From Paludibacteraceae bacterium (GTDB lineage Bacteria; Bacteroidota; Bacteroidia; Bacteroidales; Paludibacteraceae), in the NCBI GenBank assembly GCA_017547145.1, contig JAFYQJ010000006.1, positions 1 to 64,000 on the forward strand: a DNA stretch of 64,000 nt, given 5' to 3'. The position numbers were made by a program, and so were the translations under genes. A model generated the notes under the pieces. The model worked only from the letters and a program-made list of their open reading frames with translations. It was not told where the DNA came from and ran no database searches. Of this stretch, positions 51,689-59,857 are shown piece by piece (the stretch's first letter is position 1; every line of letters begins with the position of its first letter).

Positions 51689-52507
51689 ATGGCAGTAACT
51701 ATGGCGGAAATACAAAAACTCCGCACAATGACAGGTGCAGGTATGATGGACTGCAAAAATGCTCTTACTGAATCAAATGGTGATTTAGAAAAAGCAATCG
51801 AATTAATTAGAAAAAGAGGACAAGCTATTGCTGCAAAACGTAGCGATCGTGAAGCAGCTGAAGGTTGTGTATTAGCAGCTGCTAATAAAGATTTTGCAGC
51901 GATTGTGGCTTTAAAATGTGAAACAGACTTTGTTGCTAAAAATGCAGATTTTATTGCATTAACTCAACAAATTCTTGATAACGCAATGGCTTCTCAACCA
52001 AATTCAATTGACGAATTGTTATCAATTTCTGTTGATGGTCGTTCAATCAAAGATTTGATTACTGATAAAAGTGGTGTAACTGGCGAAAAAATGGAACTTG
52101 GTTTCTACGAATTAGTAAAAGGAGAAAGTGTTGCTTTCTATATTCACCCGGGTAATAAACTTGCTACAGTTCTTGCATTTGCTGAAGCTGGAGTTGATGC
52201 TCAAATCTCTCGTGAAATAGCAATGCAAGTAGCAGCTATGAATCCTATTGCATTAGACAGAAATTCTGTTCCTGCTGAAGTTGTAGAAAAAGAATTGGAA
52301 ATTGGTCGTGAAAAAGCTCGTCAAGAAGGCAAACCAGAAGCAATACTTGATAAAATTGCTCAAGGGCGTTTAAATAAATTCTATCAAGAATCAACTTTGA
52401 TGGAACAAGAATTTATAATGGATAATAAACAAACTGTTGGTCAATATGCAAAGGCTAACAATGTTACTCCAGTAGCATTCAAACGTGTTACATTGAACGA
52501 AGAATAA
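51689..52507 (+). CDS. tsf: Elongation factor Ts
   Basis: 272 aa. LRTMTGAGMMDCKNALTESN (11-30) and CETDFVAKNADFI (about 71) are the family signatures; the two core subdomains follow. Exchanges nucleotide on EF-Tu. Confidence 0.96.
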   Translation: MAVTMAEIQKLRTMTGAGMMDCKNALTESNGDLEKAIELIRKRGQAIAAKRSDREAAEGCVLAAANKDFAAIVALKCETDFVAKNADFIALTQQILDNAMASQPNSIDELLSISVDGRSIKDLITDKSGVTGEKMELGFYELVKGESVAFYIHPGNKLATVLAFAEAGVDAQISREIAMQVAAMNPIALDRNSVPAEVVEKELEIGREKARQEGKPEAILDKIAQGRLNKFYQESTLMEQEFIMDNKQTVGQYAKANNVTPVAFKRVTLNEE

Positions 52508-52526
52508 TTTTATTTCTTTATGATAA

Positions 52527-52559
52527 AAAGAGGTTGAATAAAATTCAACCTCTTTTTTT
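52527..52559. terminator. Bidirectional intrinsic terminator
   Basis: AAAGAGGTTGAAT pairs with ATTCAACCTCTTT, loop AAA, T and A runs outside; it lies between tsf and the converging glycosyltransferase gene. Confidence 0.9.
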
Positions 52560-53564
52560 ATTTAAATCAAGGTAAGTTTTTTGCTTTAAAACATAATAGT
52601 CAAAGACAATAGAGTGCGGATAAATTGTTTCTATCACCTTCTGCAAAGATTGAATTTTGCAACGTTCTCCTTTGTAATACTTTTTTTTTAGTTGGTAGTC
52701 AAGTCTAGCTTTTAAAATAGCTTTTGCGTTTCTTAAGCGGCCGCAAAATAGGTTTTGAAAGAAAACTATATAATCAAGCCAAAATCTAATGAACATTACA
52801 TGAAACAATCTTTTTCTGGGTAGATTTTTATAAAGCATGAAAAGATTATTCCTGAAATTTAGATAAGTTTTAAATGGATTTTCTTTGTTAAGAGTTTTTG
52901 CTCCTATATGGTAAACGACACTTGCAGGGTAGCATGCAATTCGTTTCCCTTTTAGTTGCAATCGCCAACAAAGGTCAATTTCTTCCATATGGGCGAAGAA
53001 TGTTTTATCAAATCCTCCACATTCTTTAAAATCTTTTGCTCTAATTGCTAAACAAGCTCCTGTTGCCCAAAATATATCTATGGGATTCTCGTATTGATAG
53101 GTGTCTTTTTCTATATTATCAAAAATCCTACCTCTACAAAAAGGGTACCCATATTTGTCAATAAAGCCACCGCAAGCTCCAGCATGCTCAAAAAAATCTT
53201 TATTATTCCACGATTTTATTTTAGGTTGGCATGCACAAATATCTGGATTTTGATCTAAAAAATCAATTATAGAGAGCCAATTATCTGTGACTTCTACATC
53301 GGAATTTAGTAGAATATAATATTCTGCTTCTATTTGTTTTAAAGCACGATTGTAACCTTCGGCAAATCCCCAATTTTTGTCGAAAGCGATAGTTTTTATG
53401 AAAGGGTATTCTCTCTTTAAAAAGGGTAAAGACCTGTCATTAGAATTGTTGTCAGCAACAATAATCTCCGTATCTTTACGATTGGAATATAAGCAAAGTT
53501 TAGGTAAAAACTGCTTTAATAAAGCAACGCCGTTATAATTGAGTATGACGATTGCAGTTTTCAT
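52545..53564 (-). CDS. Family 2 glycosyltransferase (rhamnosyltransferase-like)
   Basis: 339 aa. GT2 fold: IVILNYNGVALLKQFLPKL, IIVADNNSNDRSLPFL, YILLNSDVEVTDNWL, and the acceptor-side motif AHMEEIDLCWRLQLKG. Similar to WbbL-type O-antigen or capsule enzymes. Its stop lies inside the tsf terminator. Sugar and acceptor unknown. Confidence 0.85.
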   Translation of the reverse strand: MKTAIVILNYNGVALLKQFLPKLCLYSNRKDTEIIVADNNSNDRSLPFLKREYPFIKTIAFDKNWGFAEGYNRALKQIEAEYYILLNSDVEVTDNWLSIIDFLDQNPDICACQPKIKSWNNKDFFEHAGACGGFIDKYGYPFCRGRIFDNIEKDTYQYENPIDIFWATGACLAIRAKDFKECGGFDKTFFAHMEEIDLCWRLQLKGKRIACYPASVVYHIGAKTLNKENPFKTYLNFRNNLFMLYKNLPRKRLFHVMFIRFWLDYIVFFQNLFCGRLRNAKAILKARLDYQLKKKYYKGERCKIQSLQKVIETIYPHSIVFDYYVLKQKTYLDLNKKRG

Positions 53565-53573
53565 CTTCTAATT

Positions 53574-53894
53574 TTACTTTTCGTAGATACCAATGCTTAG
53601 GCCATATTCATATTCCCCATCTAAAATAGCTTCGAGAATAGATTCTTCTAGTGAAATTACATTCTCTTTTTTCATAATAGCACTAATGTAGTTTATCATA
53701 TCAGATTCCTCAATTTGTGCTTCTTCGCTGTTTATTTCGTTTAGGAGATTGCATTTCTCATAGTATTCACAGATAAGATCAAGAATATATTGAACGTCAT
53801 CATCACAAACGTTGTCTATATTTTGCTTTTTTAGATGTTCAAGAATGAATTTTATAGCATCTGAATCATCGTATTCAAGTAAGTCTTTTGCCAT
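53574..53894 (-). CDS. Small acidic protein of unknown function
   Basis: 106 aa, acidic, mostly helical; starts MAKDLLEYDDSDAIKFI and has VQYILDLICEYYE near 44. Similar small proteins occur in other Bacteroidales, to my memory without assigned function. Followed by the glycosyltransferase gene 9 nt downstream. Confidence 0.6.
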   Translation of the reverse strand: MAKDLLEYDDSDAIKFILEHLKKQNIDNVCDDDVQYILDLICEYYEKCNLLNEINSEEAQIEESDMINYISAIMKKENVISLEESILEAILDGEYEYGLSIGIYEK

Positions 53895-53907
53895 ATTTTT
53901 AGTTTTT

Positions 53908-53940
53908 AAAAAAGCCGCCCTAAAACAAGACGGCTTTTAT
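53908..53940 (-). terminator. Intrinsic terminator of the T9SS cargo gene
   Basis: On the minus strand AAAAGCCG pairs with CGGCTTTT and is followed by T residues, 6 nt after the stop of the gene at 53946. Confidence 0.8.
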
Positions 53941-53945
53941 TTATT

Positions 53946-55421
53946 TTATAATTTAACTTTTACAACTTTATTGTTGGTTTTTACAATTAAAATTTGTCCT
54001 GTTTTTAAACCTCTAATTGCATTCTCATTCGATTGTGCATTTTTGGATACGAGTTTTTGACCTAAAATATTGTAGACTTCTATAAGCGATCCTGCTTCTG
54101 TATTTATAAATAGTGTTCCGTTTGAAGTGTAGATAGCACTACGAGTAGGAGTCAATAGTGTTGGTAGGTCTGTAGTAGACGTTACTTCTTTATAGATTTG
54201 AACATCGCTTTGAGTCCCTTTGTAACATGAGAAAAGAGCAGTGCTTGTGTTTTTCATTATGTAATATGCTGTTGCACTATTGTTTTTTATGCTTGCTTTC
54301 GTTTCTTCTATTGATATTGTCCAATAAGATGCATCGTTTGCCGTTGCAATAGTTTTTAAGTGGTTGTTGTTATTTACAGCATATAGGTATCCGTCGCTTA
54401 CATTTAGTGTCCATTTCCCAACGGAACCACCAAGTGTGATAATTTCTACATTGTCTTCATCTGTGATAGTAATGTTATTTTCTTCTTTAGTTATAGCAAC
54501 AGCATCGCGATTGTTTGAATTTTGTTTAGAACCTAATGCAAAATTAGATCCTGCAGCTACAATTATAATTCTATCTCCTGTATTTAGTGTTGTTGCATCG
54601 GTAACTAATTTGAATGTTGTACCTTCTGGAGCTGGTGTGACGGTAACGATACATTCTGCTGTTTTGTTTCCGTCTTCACTTGTGGCAGTTATTGTTGCAG
54701 TACCTTCAGAAATACCATTAACAACGCCATTTGTTACTGTTGCAATGCTAGTATCATCGCTCTCCCATGTTACATTTTTATTTGTAGCATTTGAAGGAGT
54801 AAAACTTACTTCGAGTGTAATACTTTTACCTACAATTATGTTTGCTGTACTTTGTAAAGAAATACTTTCTACAGAAATCATTTCTCCCCCTCCTGCATTA
54901 TTCACAGCTCTGTAATAGCAAATTTTTGTAGTTTTTATATTATCAAGTGTTGTCGACGTCTTGTAGCATCTCCATTCTGCTGAATTGTATATTCCAATGG
55001 CACGATCAGCACTACCATCATTTGCTTTTAGTCCTGAATATGTACCCGAAGTGTATACTTTAAATCTATTATTAGTGTTAGTGCCATATCTCAAACCGTT
55101 ATTATTATTTGTTACGTATAACCAATTTGTAGTGCTACCAACACCATAAAAAATATAACCATCAGTTGCATTTCCGCCAAGGTTAAATAGCATATTTTCA
55201 GTTATAAGGGTACTGTTTACGGAAGTACCAGATATAACATTTGTTGCTGTCGGTGCTTTTGATGTACCATTTTGAGCAAGAGCCATTCCAGAAGTTTCAT
55301 CAACAATGATAATTGTGTCTGTTGCTGAAATGTTTTCTAAATTAACTTTTTCCCAAGTTGTTGCACTTGCAGAGGAAATTGTAAGACATAAAATAAATAG
55401 TAAAGAGTATAATTTTTTCAT
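53946..55421 (-). CDS. Secreted Ig-like (Big2) protein with T9SS C-terminal sorting domain
   Basis: 491 aa with a signal peptide (LFILCLTISSASA). A beta-rich region (about 20-175) and a similar one (about 270-405) flank a Big2-type Ig-like domain (about 180-262: SVESISLQSTANIIVGKSIT, TSIATVTNGVVNGISEGTAT). The C-terminal about 70 residues look like a type A T9SS sorting domain, with SLIEVYNILGQKLVSK and GQILIVKTNNKVVKVKL. It implies the organism has a type IX secretion system. Own promoter and terminator. Confidence 0.75.
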   Translation of the reverse strand: MKKLYSLLFILCLTISSASATTWEKVNLENISATDTIIIVDETSGMALAQNGTSKAPTATNVISGTSVNSTLITENMLFNLGGNATDGYIFYGVGSTTNWLYVTNNNNGLRYGTNTNNRFKVYTSGTYSGLKANDGSADRAIGIYNSAEWRCYKTSTTLDNIKTTKICYYRAVNNAGGGEMISVESISLQSTANIIVGKSITLEVSFTPSNATNKNVTWESDDTSIATVTNGVVNGISEGTATITATSEDGNKTAECIVTVTPAPEGTTFKLVTDATTLNTGDRIIIVAAGSNFALGSKQNSNNRDAVAITKEENNITITDEDNVEIITLGGSVGKWTLNVSDGYLYAVNNNNHLKTIATANDASYWTISIEETKASIKNNSATAYYIMKNTSTALFSCYKGTQSDVQIYKEVTSTTDLPTLLTPTRSAIYTSNGTLFINTEAGSLIEVYNILGQKLVSKNAQSNENAIRGLKTGQILIVKTNNKVVKVKL

Positions 55422-55460
55422 AAGCGATAAATTTATTAAGTGTTATTGTATAATTATTTA

Positions 55461-55492
55461 CAAAGGTAGTTTTTGCTTATGAGAGAAACAAA
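55461..55492 (-). promoter_or_regulatory. Promoter of the T9SS cargo gene
   Basis: On the minus strand TTTG (complement of CAAA at 55489-55492), 20 nt spacer, TACCTTTG (complement of 55461-55468). Confidence 0.8.
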
Positions 55493-55521
55493 TTATTAGT
55501 AATCAAATTTTTATGAAAAAC

Positions 55522-55548
55522 AAAACCGAGCAATTAAAGCTCGGTTTG
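55522..55548 (-). terminator. Intrinsic terminator of the HU/LysM operon
   Basis: AAACCGAGC pairs with GCTCGGTTT; on the minus strand it is followed by T-rich sequence, just after the stop at 55560. Confidence 0.8.
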
Positions 55549-55559
55549 TATGAAAATTA

Positions 55560-56543
55560 TTAGTTCCGTTTTTCTGCTAAACTAATTGCAAAATTAATGG
55601 CATTTTCGTTTGTTGCATCAATGAGTTCTGCTGGTAGTTTAGGTATTTTTATCTGTGTCCCTATAAGTACATTGCTTGGGTCTTTTATTATATCTTTATT
55701 TGCTTCGTAGATATAAATCCAAAAATCAGGATGCCCATAATATTGCGTAGCAAAGTAGGCGAGACGAGTACCTTTTCTAATAGTCTCGGTAGTTAAAGTT
55801 TCCGAATAATCTATCTCTTGTTGAAAAACAGAAGTTTCGCTTGGTTCGGGTTCTTCCGTTGGTTTAGTAGGTGCTGGCTCTTCTATCACGACTTGTTCTG
55901 TAATTTGTTCTTTTTGGAAGAATCTATTTATTTCGTCAGAATAAAGGTAGTATACTCCTCCTCCAATCATTAATAATAAACAAATGAGCGATGTCCAAAT
56001 TAGCCATTTGTAACTTTTCGTTGTAGGAATATTTTTTATTTCTATGTTTGGCTCTTCAGTTTTTTCTTTTTCTTGTTCGGTTGTTTGTGTGTTGTCTTCT
56101 GGTTTTTCAGTGTCTTTTGGGGAGTTGCTATCGGTAGTATTATCTTTATTAGTGCTATCGCTAGAATTATTGTTGTTGAAGTCTTTCAGTATATCATTAA
56201 TTTCATTGGCTTGTTCAGCCATTTTTTTTAATGGATCAATAGCACCAGGAGTAACTGGTGTGTTTAGAAGAGTTTTTACTGAGTTATCTGCTACAAATGT
56301 GACTTTATAATGTTGAGGAATTATAATGGCTTCTCCAGTTTGAACATTTACACTTTTTCTTTCGGCAATAAGCGTAAGTTTAAACGTGCCAAGTCCATTT
56401 ATTTTTACAATTTTGTCTTTTTCAAGTCCATCAACAATTGTTTTTTGGAATTCTTTGACAAAGTTATTAGCTAATTTTTTGTCGAAGCCGTAGTTCTCGA
56501 CAAGCATTTCTGCTAAATCAGAAGAGTTAATTTTCTTATTCAT
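55560..56543 (-). CDS. HU-like DNA-binding domain fused to membrane helix and LysM
   Basis: 327 aa. Residues 1-95 are an HU/IHF-like domain (FVKEFQKTIVDGLEKDKIVK, LGTFKLTLIAERKSVN). Residues 100-175 are a disordered Asn/Glu-rich linker. A membrane helix follows at 179-200 (LIWTSLICLLLMIGGGVYYL), then a Pro/Glu linker and a LysM domain at 253-303 (RKGTRLAYFATQYYGHPDFW, NVLIGTQIKIPKL). With the HU part in the cytoplasm and LysM in the periplasm, it could tie DNA to the cell wall. Overlaps the upstream HU gene by 8 nt. Confidence 0.82.
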   Translation of the reverse strand: MNKKINSSDLAEMLVENYGFDKKLANNFVKEFQKTIVDGLEKDKIVKINGLGTFKLTLIAERKSVNVQTGEAIIIPQHYKVTFVADNSVKTLLNTPVTPGAIDPLKKMAEQANEINDILKDFNNNNSSDSTNKDNTTDSNSPKDTEKPEDNTQTTEQEKEKTEEPNIEIKNIPTTKSYKWLIWTSLICLLLMIGGGVYYLYSDEINRFFQKEQITEQVVIEEPAPTKPTEEPEPSETSVFQQEIDYSETLTTETIRKGTRLAYFATQYYGHPDFWIYIYEANKDIIKDPSNVLIGTQIKIPKLPAELIDATNENAINFAISLAEKRN

Positions 56544-56823
56544 GATTTATTTGATTTAATTTTTCTTTATACGAAACAGCAGTTTTAAAAGTTAAAACAG
56601 TTTTTTCTGGAACGGTGATTTTTTCTTGTGAATTAGGTAACGTTGTGGTGCGGGCGACCTTTTTACGAGGAGATAGAGTTCCTAATTTAGAAAATGTTAT
56701 TGATTCCCCTTTTGTGAAACATTCTGCCATACAAGCTGTGAAGTCAGCAAGATAGTTCGCTACCTCTTTTTGTGTTAGAGAAAGACGTTGTGCTAATTCT
56801 TTTTGAAAATCTTTGTTGTTCAT
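56536..56823 (-). CDS. HU-like DNA-binding protein
   Basis: 95 aa, single HU/IHF-like domain (MNNKDFQKELAQRLSLTQKE, CFTKGESITFSKLGTLSPRK). It overlaps the HU-LysM gene and follows rimO by 6 nt, so it may pair with the HU part of that fusion. Confidence 0.75.
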   Translation of the reverse strand: MNNKDFQKELAQRLSLTQKEVANYLADFTACMAECFTKGESITFSKLGTLSPRKKVARTTTLPNSQEKITVPEKTVLTFKTAVSYKEKLNQINHE

Positions 56824-56829
56824 GTTTTG

Positions 56830-58116
56830 TTATATTAAAGTTCCGTATAAGTCAAAATCTATGGCATCAGTAATTTTAACATTATAAAAATTACCAATCG
56901 ACAATCTTTTATCTGTTTTTTTTATGAGTACTTCGCAGTCAACTTCAGGAGAGTCGTATTCTGTACGACCGATGTAAAATTCACTATTACTATTATCAAT
57001 AATTACTTTGTGTATTTCTCCTATTTTTTTGCTATTAAGTTCGTTTGATATAATTTGTTGCTCGTACATCAATTTGTTTAGCCGTTCTTCTTTTATATCA
57101 AAAGGAATGTTGTCGCTATAGTTTTGATAAGCAAATGTCCCTTCTTCATGCGAATATGCAAAGGCACCTAAACGTTCAAATTTAAGTTCTCTAACAAAAT
57201 TAATAAGCTCGTTAAAGTCATTTTCTGTTTCATTGGGGTGTCCTACCAAAAGTGTAGTGCGTAGATGAATACCAGGTACTTCTTCTCTAATTTTATTTAA
57301 AAGTTGGCGAGTCTCCTCAGCAGTAATATTTCTTCGCATCAACTTGAGCATTCTGTCGCTAATATGTTGTAAGGCAATGTCAAGATAGTTGCAAATATTA
57401 TCTCTTTCACGCATTATTGGCAAAATGTCGTAAGGAAAATGTGTTGGGTAGGTATAATGTAATCGTAACCATTCAACACCATTTATGTCCGATATGCGTT
57501 GAATAAGTTCTGCCAATTTAGATTGATGATAAAGGTCGTGTCCGTAAAAAGATAAGTCTTGTGCAATAAGTTGTATCTCTTTTATTCCTTTGTTAGTTAA
57601 TAGTTTTACTTCTGTAAGAATATCTTCTATGCTCCTAGACTTGTGCTTCCCCGTAATAATAGGTATAGCACAATATGAACATGTACGATTACAACCTTCA
57701 GAAATTTTAACATAAGCATAATGTTTTGTTGTGATTGTACGTTCAAGCCGTAAAATGGAAGAATAATTTTTACCTAAATCTTTTAGTAAATTATAAAAAT
57801 CAAATTTACCATAAAATTTATCAACTTCAGGAATTTCGCTTTTTAATTCATTCATGTAACGTTGGCTGAGGCAACCCATTACATATAATTGTTTTATTTT
57901 ATTTTTTCTTTTTCTTTCGGCAAAAAACAAAATTGTGTTGATAGATTCTTCTTTTGCGTCTCCTATAAAGCCGCAAGTATTAATAACGACGATTTCACCA
58001 CATGGCTTTTTTGCATCGTGATACACTTTGTAGCCTTGAGATTCTAATTGTTTTGATAGAAATTCAGAATCGACAAGATTTTTTGAGCATCCTAATGTGA
58101 TAAAATCAATTCGCAT
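56830..58116 (-). CDS. rimO: Ribosomal protein S12 methylthiotransferase RimO
   Basis: 428 aa. N-terminal iron-sulfur domain (ITLGCSKNLVDSEFL), radical SAM motif CNRTCSYCAIP (about 142) in Cx3Cx2C spacing, then a TRAM domain at the end. Methylthiolates Asp89 of S12. Follows ftsY by 1 nt. Confidence 0.95.
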   Translation of the reverse strand: MRIDFITLGCSKNLVDSEFLSKQLESQGYKVYHDAKKPCGEIVVINTCGFIGDAKEESINTILFFAERKRKNKIKQLYVMGCLSQRYMNELKSEIPEVDKFYGKFDFYNLLKDLGKNYSSILRLERTITTKHYAYVKISEGCNRTCSYCAIPIITGKHKSRSIEDILTEVKLLTNKGIKEIQLIAQDLSFYGHDLYHQSKLAELIQRISDINGVEWLRLHYTYPTHFPYDILPIMRERDNICNYLDIALQHISDRMLKLMRRNITAEETRQLLNKIREEVPGIHLRTTLLVGHPNETENDFNELINFVRELKFERLGAFAYSHEEGTFAYQNYSDNIPFDIKEERLNKLMYEQQIISNELNSKKIGEIHKVIIDNSNSEFYIGRTEYDSPEVDCEVLIKKTDKRLSIGNFYNVKITDAIDFDLYGTLI

Positions 58117-58117
58117 G

Positions 58118-59065
58118 TCAAGAAAATAGAGAGTTTACAAATTCTTCTTTATTAAATATTTTAAGATCGTCAATTCCTTCGCCAATGCCGATGTATTTTA
58201 CAGGAATTTTAAATTGTTCAGAAATCCCGAGTACAACTCCTCCTTTTGCCGTTCCGTCTAATTTCGTTATTGCTAAAGAAGTAATGTCTGTAGCTTTGGT
58301 AAATTGTTGTGCTTGGATAAAAGCATTTTGACCTGTCGATCCATCAAGAACTAAAAGAATATCATGTGGTGCATCAGGAATTAACTTTTTCATCACATTT
58401 TTAATCTTTGTAAGTTCGTTCATTAAATTAACTTTGTTGTGTAATCTTCCTGCTGTATCGATAATAACGACATCGGCGTCATTTGCAATAGCAGATTTTA
58501 ATGTATCAAAGGCAACAGATGCGGGGTCTGATCCCATATTTTGTTTTATGACAGGGACATTTGTTCGTTCTCCCCAAATACATAATTGTTCGACAGCAGC
58601 AGCACGAAATGTATCTGCAGCTCCAAGATAAACCTTCATTCCTGCTTGTTTAAATTGATATGCAAGTTTTCCAATCGTGGTTGTTTTTCCAACTCCATTA
58701 ACACCAACAACCATTATGACATAAGGTTTTTTTGTGGGAATATTTACAAAAGAAGAAAAAGATTCTGTCTCATTCTCTGCTAATAATTGAGCAATTTCAT
58801 CTTTTAGAATATTGTTAAGTTCACTCGTATTTACATATTTATCTTTTGCAACACGTTTTTCTATTCTTTCAATGATTTTTAATGTAGTTTCAACTCCAAC
58901 ATCAGAAGATATGAGAGTTTCTTCTAAAGAGTCCAAAACGTTATCGTCAACTTTTGATTTTCCATTTATAGCTCTTACTATTTTGGAAAATAAAGAGTTT
59001 TTTGTTTTTTCTAATCCATCAGAAAGAGTGTTCTGTTTTGTTGTTTTTGAACTAAATAATCCCAT
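58118..59065 (-). CDS. ftsY: Signal recognition particle receptor FtsY
   Basis: 315 aa. NG domain only, with no long acidic A domain: GVNGVGKTTTIGKLA near 120, DTAGRLHNKVNLMNEL near 202 and TKLDGTAKGGVVLG near 265. Docks SRP-ribosome complexes to the membrane. Confidence 0.95.
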   Translation of the reverse strand: MGLFSSKTTKQNTLSDGLEKTKNSLFSKIVRAINGKSKVDDNVLDSLEETLISSDVGVETTLKIIERIEKRVAKDKYVNTSELNNILKDEIAQLLAENETESFSSFVNIPTKKPYVIMVVGVNGVGKTTTIGKLAYQFKQAGMKVYLGAADTFRAAAVEQLCIWGERTNVPVIKQNMGSDPASVAFDTLKSAIANDADVVIIDTAGRLHNKVNLMNELTKIKNVMKKLIPDAPHDILLVLDGSTGQNAFIQAQQFTKATDITSLAITKLDGTAKGGVVLGISEQFKIPVKYIGIGEGIDDLKIFNKEEFVNSLFS

Positions 59066-59080
59066 AATAACAATCTTTTT

Positions 59081-59089
59081 GCAAAAATA
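59081..59089 (-). promoter_or_regulatory. -7 box of the ftsY operon
   Basis: TATTTTTGC on the minus strand, about 16 nt upstream of the ftsY ATG at 59065. Confidence 0.5.
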
Positions 59090-59127
59090 AGAAAATTTAT
59101 ATCTTTTGTTGTAAATCTTATAGAAAT

Positions 59128-59155
59128 AAAAAATCCTCTCAAGAATGAGAGGATT
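59128..59155 (-). terminator. Intrinsic terminator after the L28/L33 operon
   Basis: AATCCTCTCA pairs with TGAGAGGATT; T run on the minus-strand side. Confidence 0.88.
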
Positions 59156-59177
59156 AGTTATTTAGTTTAAAAGTAAA

Positions 59178-59330
59178 TTACTCTTCAAAAAACTTTTTAA
59201 CATCTTCATTCAATACCATTTCTTCTTTGAAGATGTAAGCTCCTGTTTTTGGAGATTTAATCATTTTGATAACTTTTGCATATCCACGTCCTTCACCTTT
59301 TTGTAAGGTTGCTACTACTTTCTTTGCCAT
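59178..59330 (-). CDS. DUF4295 small protein
   Basis: 50 aa, starts MAKKVVATLQKGEGRGYAKV and ends in NEDVKKFFEE. It is a Bacteroidota-specific DUF4295 protein found after rpmB and rpmG and probably ribosome-linked. It starts 7 nt after the L33 stop and ends before a terminator. Confidence 0.85.
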   Translation of the reverse strand: MAKKVVATLQKGEGRGYAKVIKMIKSPKTGAYIFKEEMVLNEDVKKFFEE

Positions 59331-59337
59331 ATCTTAA

Positions 59338-59526
59338 TTATTTAATTTCCTTATGTACAGTTACACGTTTAAGGATTGGGTTATATTTCTTTAACTCCAA
59401 ACGTTCTGGAGTATTTTTTCTGTTTTTTGTGGTAACATAACGCGATGTACCTGGCATTCCACTTTCTTTGTGCTCTGTGCATTCCAAAATTACTTGCACT
59501 CTATTTTCTTTACTTTTTTTTGCCAT
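59338..59526 (-). CDS. rpmG: 50S ribosomal protein L33
   Basis: 62 aa. [14 protein letters not shown] and [20 protein letters not shown] are typical L33. Lies between L28 and the DUF4295 gene. Confidence 0.95.
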   Translation of the reverse strand: MAKKSKENRVQVILECTEHKESGMPGTSRYVTTKNRKNTPERLELKKYNPILKRVTVHKEIK

Positions 59527-59538
59527 TTTGTAATTCTT

Positions 59539-59778
59539 TTAAGCGTTTAAATAACCTTTTTCAGCGGCTTGTTTAATAGCTGCATCTAACCCTATTTTGT
59601 TGATGATACGAAGACCAGCTGCAGATATTTTTAAGTTAATCCAGCAATCTTCTTCTACCCAATAAAATTTTTTTGTGAATAGATTTACATCAAACGTTCT
59701 CTTTGTTCTGCGTTTCGAGTGAGAAACATTGTTCCCATTCATTGCTTTTTTCCCAGTAATTTGACAAATCTTTGACAT
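59539..59778 (-). CDS. rpmB: 50S ribosomal protein L28
   Basis: 79 aa. [20 protein letters not shown] and [10 protein letters not shown]-like residues follow the family pattern. First gene of a three-gene operon. Confidence 0.95.
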   Translation of the reverse strand: MSKICQITGKKAMNGNNVSHSKRRTKRTFDVNLFTKKFYWVEEDCWINLKISAAGLRIINKIGLDAAIKQAAEKGYLNA

Positions 59779-59816
59779 TGTATTTTAAATCTTTATGTTA
59801 TTTCTAAAATCGGATT

Positions 59817-59849
59817 GCAAAGGTATATTTTTCTTTTATATAAAACAAA
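59817..59849 (-). promoter_or_regulatory. Promoter of the rpmB-rpmG-DUF4295 operon
   Basis: On the minus strand TTTG (complement of CAAA at 59846-59849), 20 nt spacer, TACCTTTGC (complement of 59817-59825). Confidence 0.85.
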
Positions 59850-59857
59850 TTTTATTT

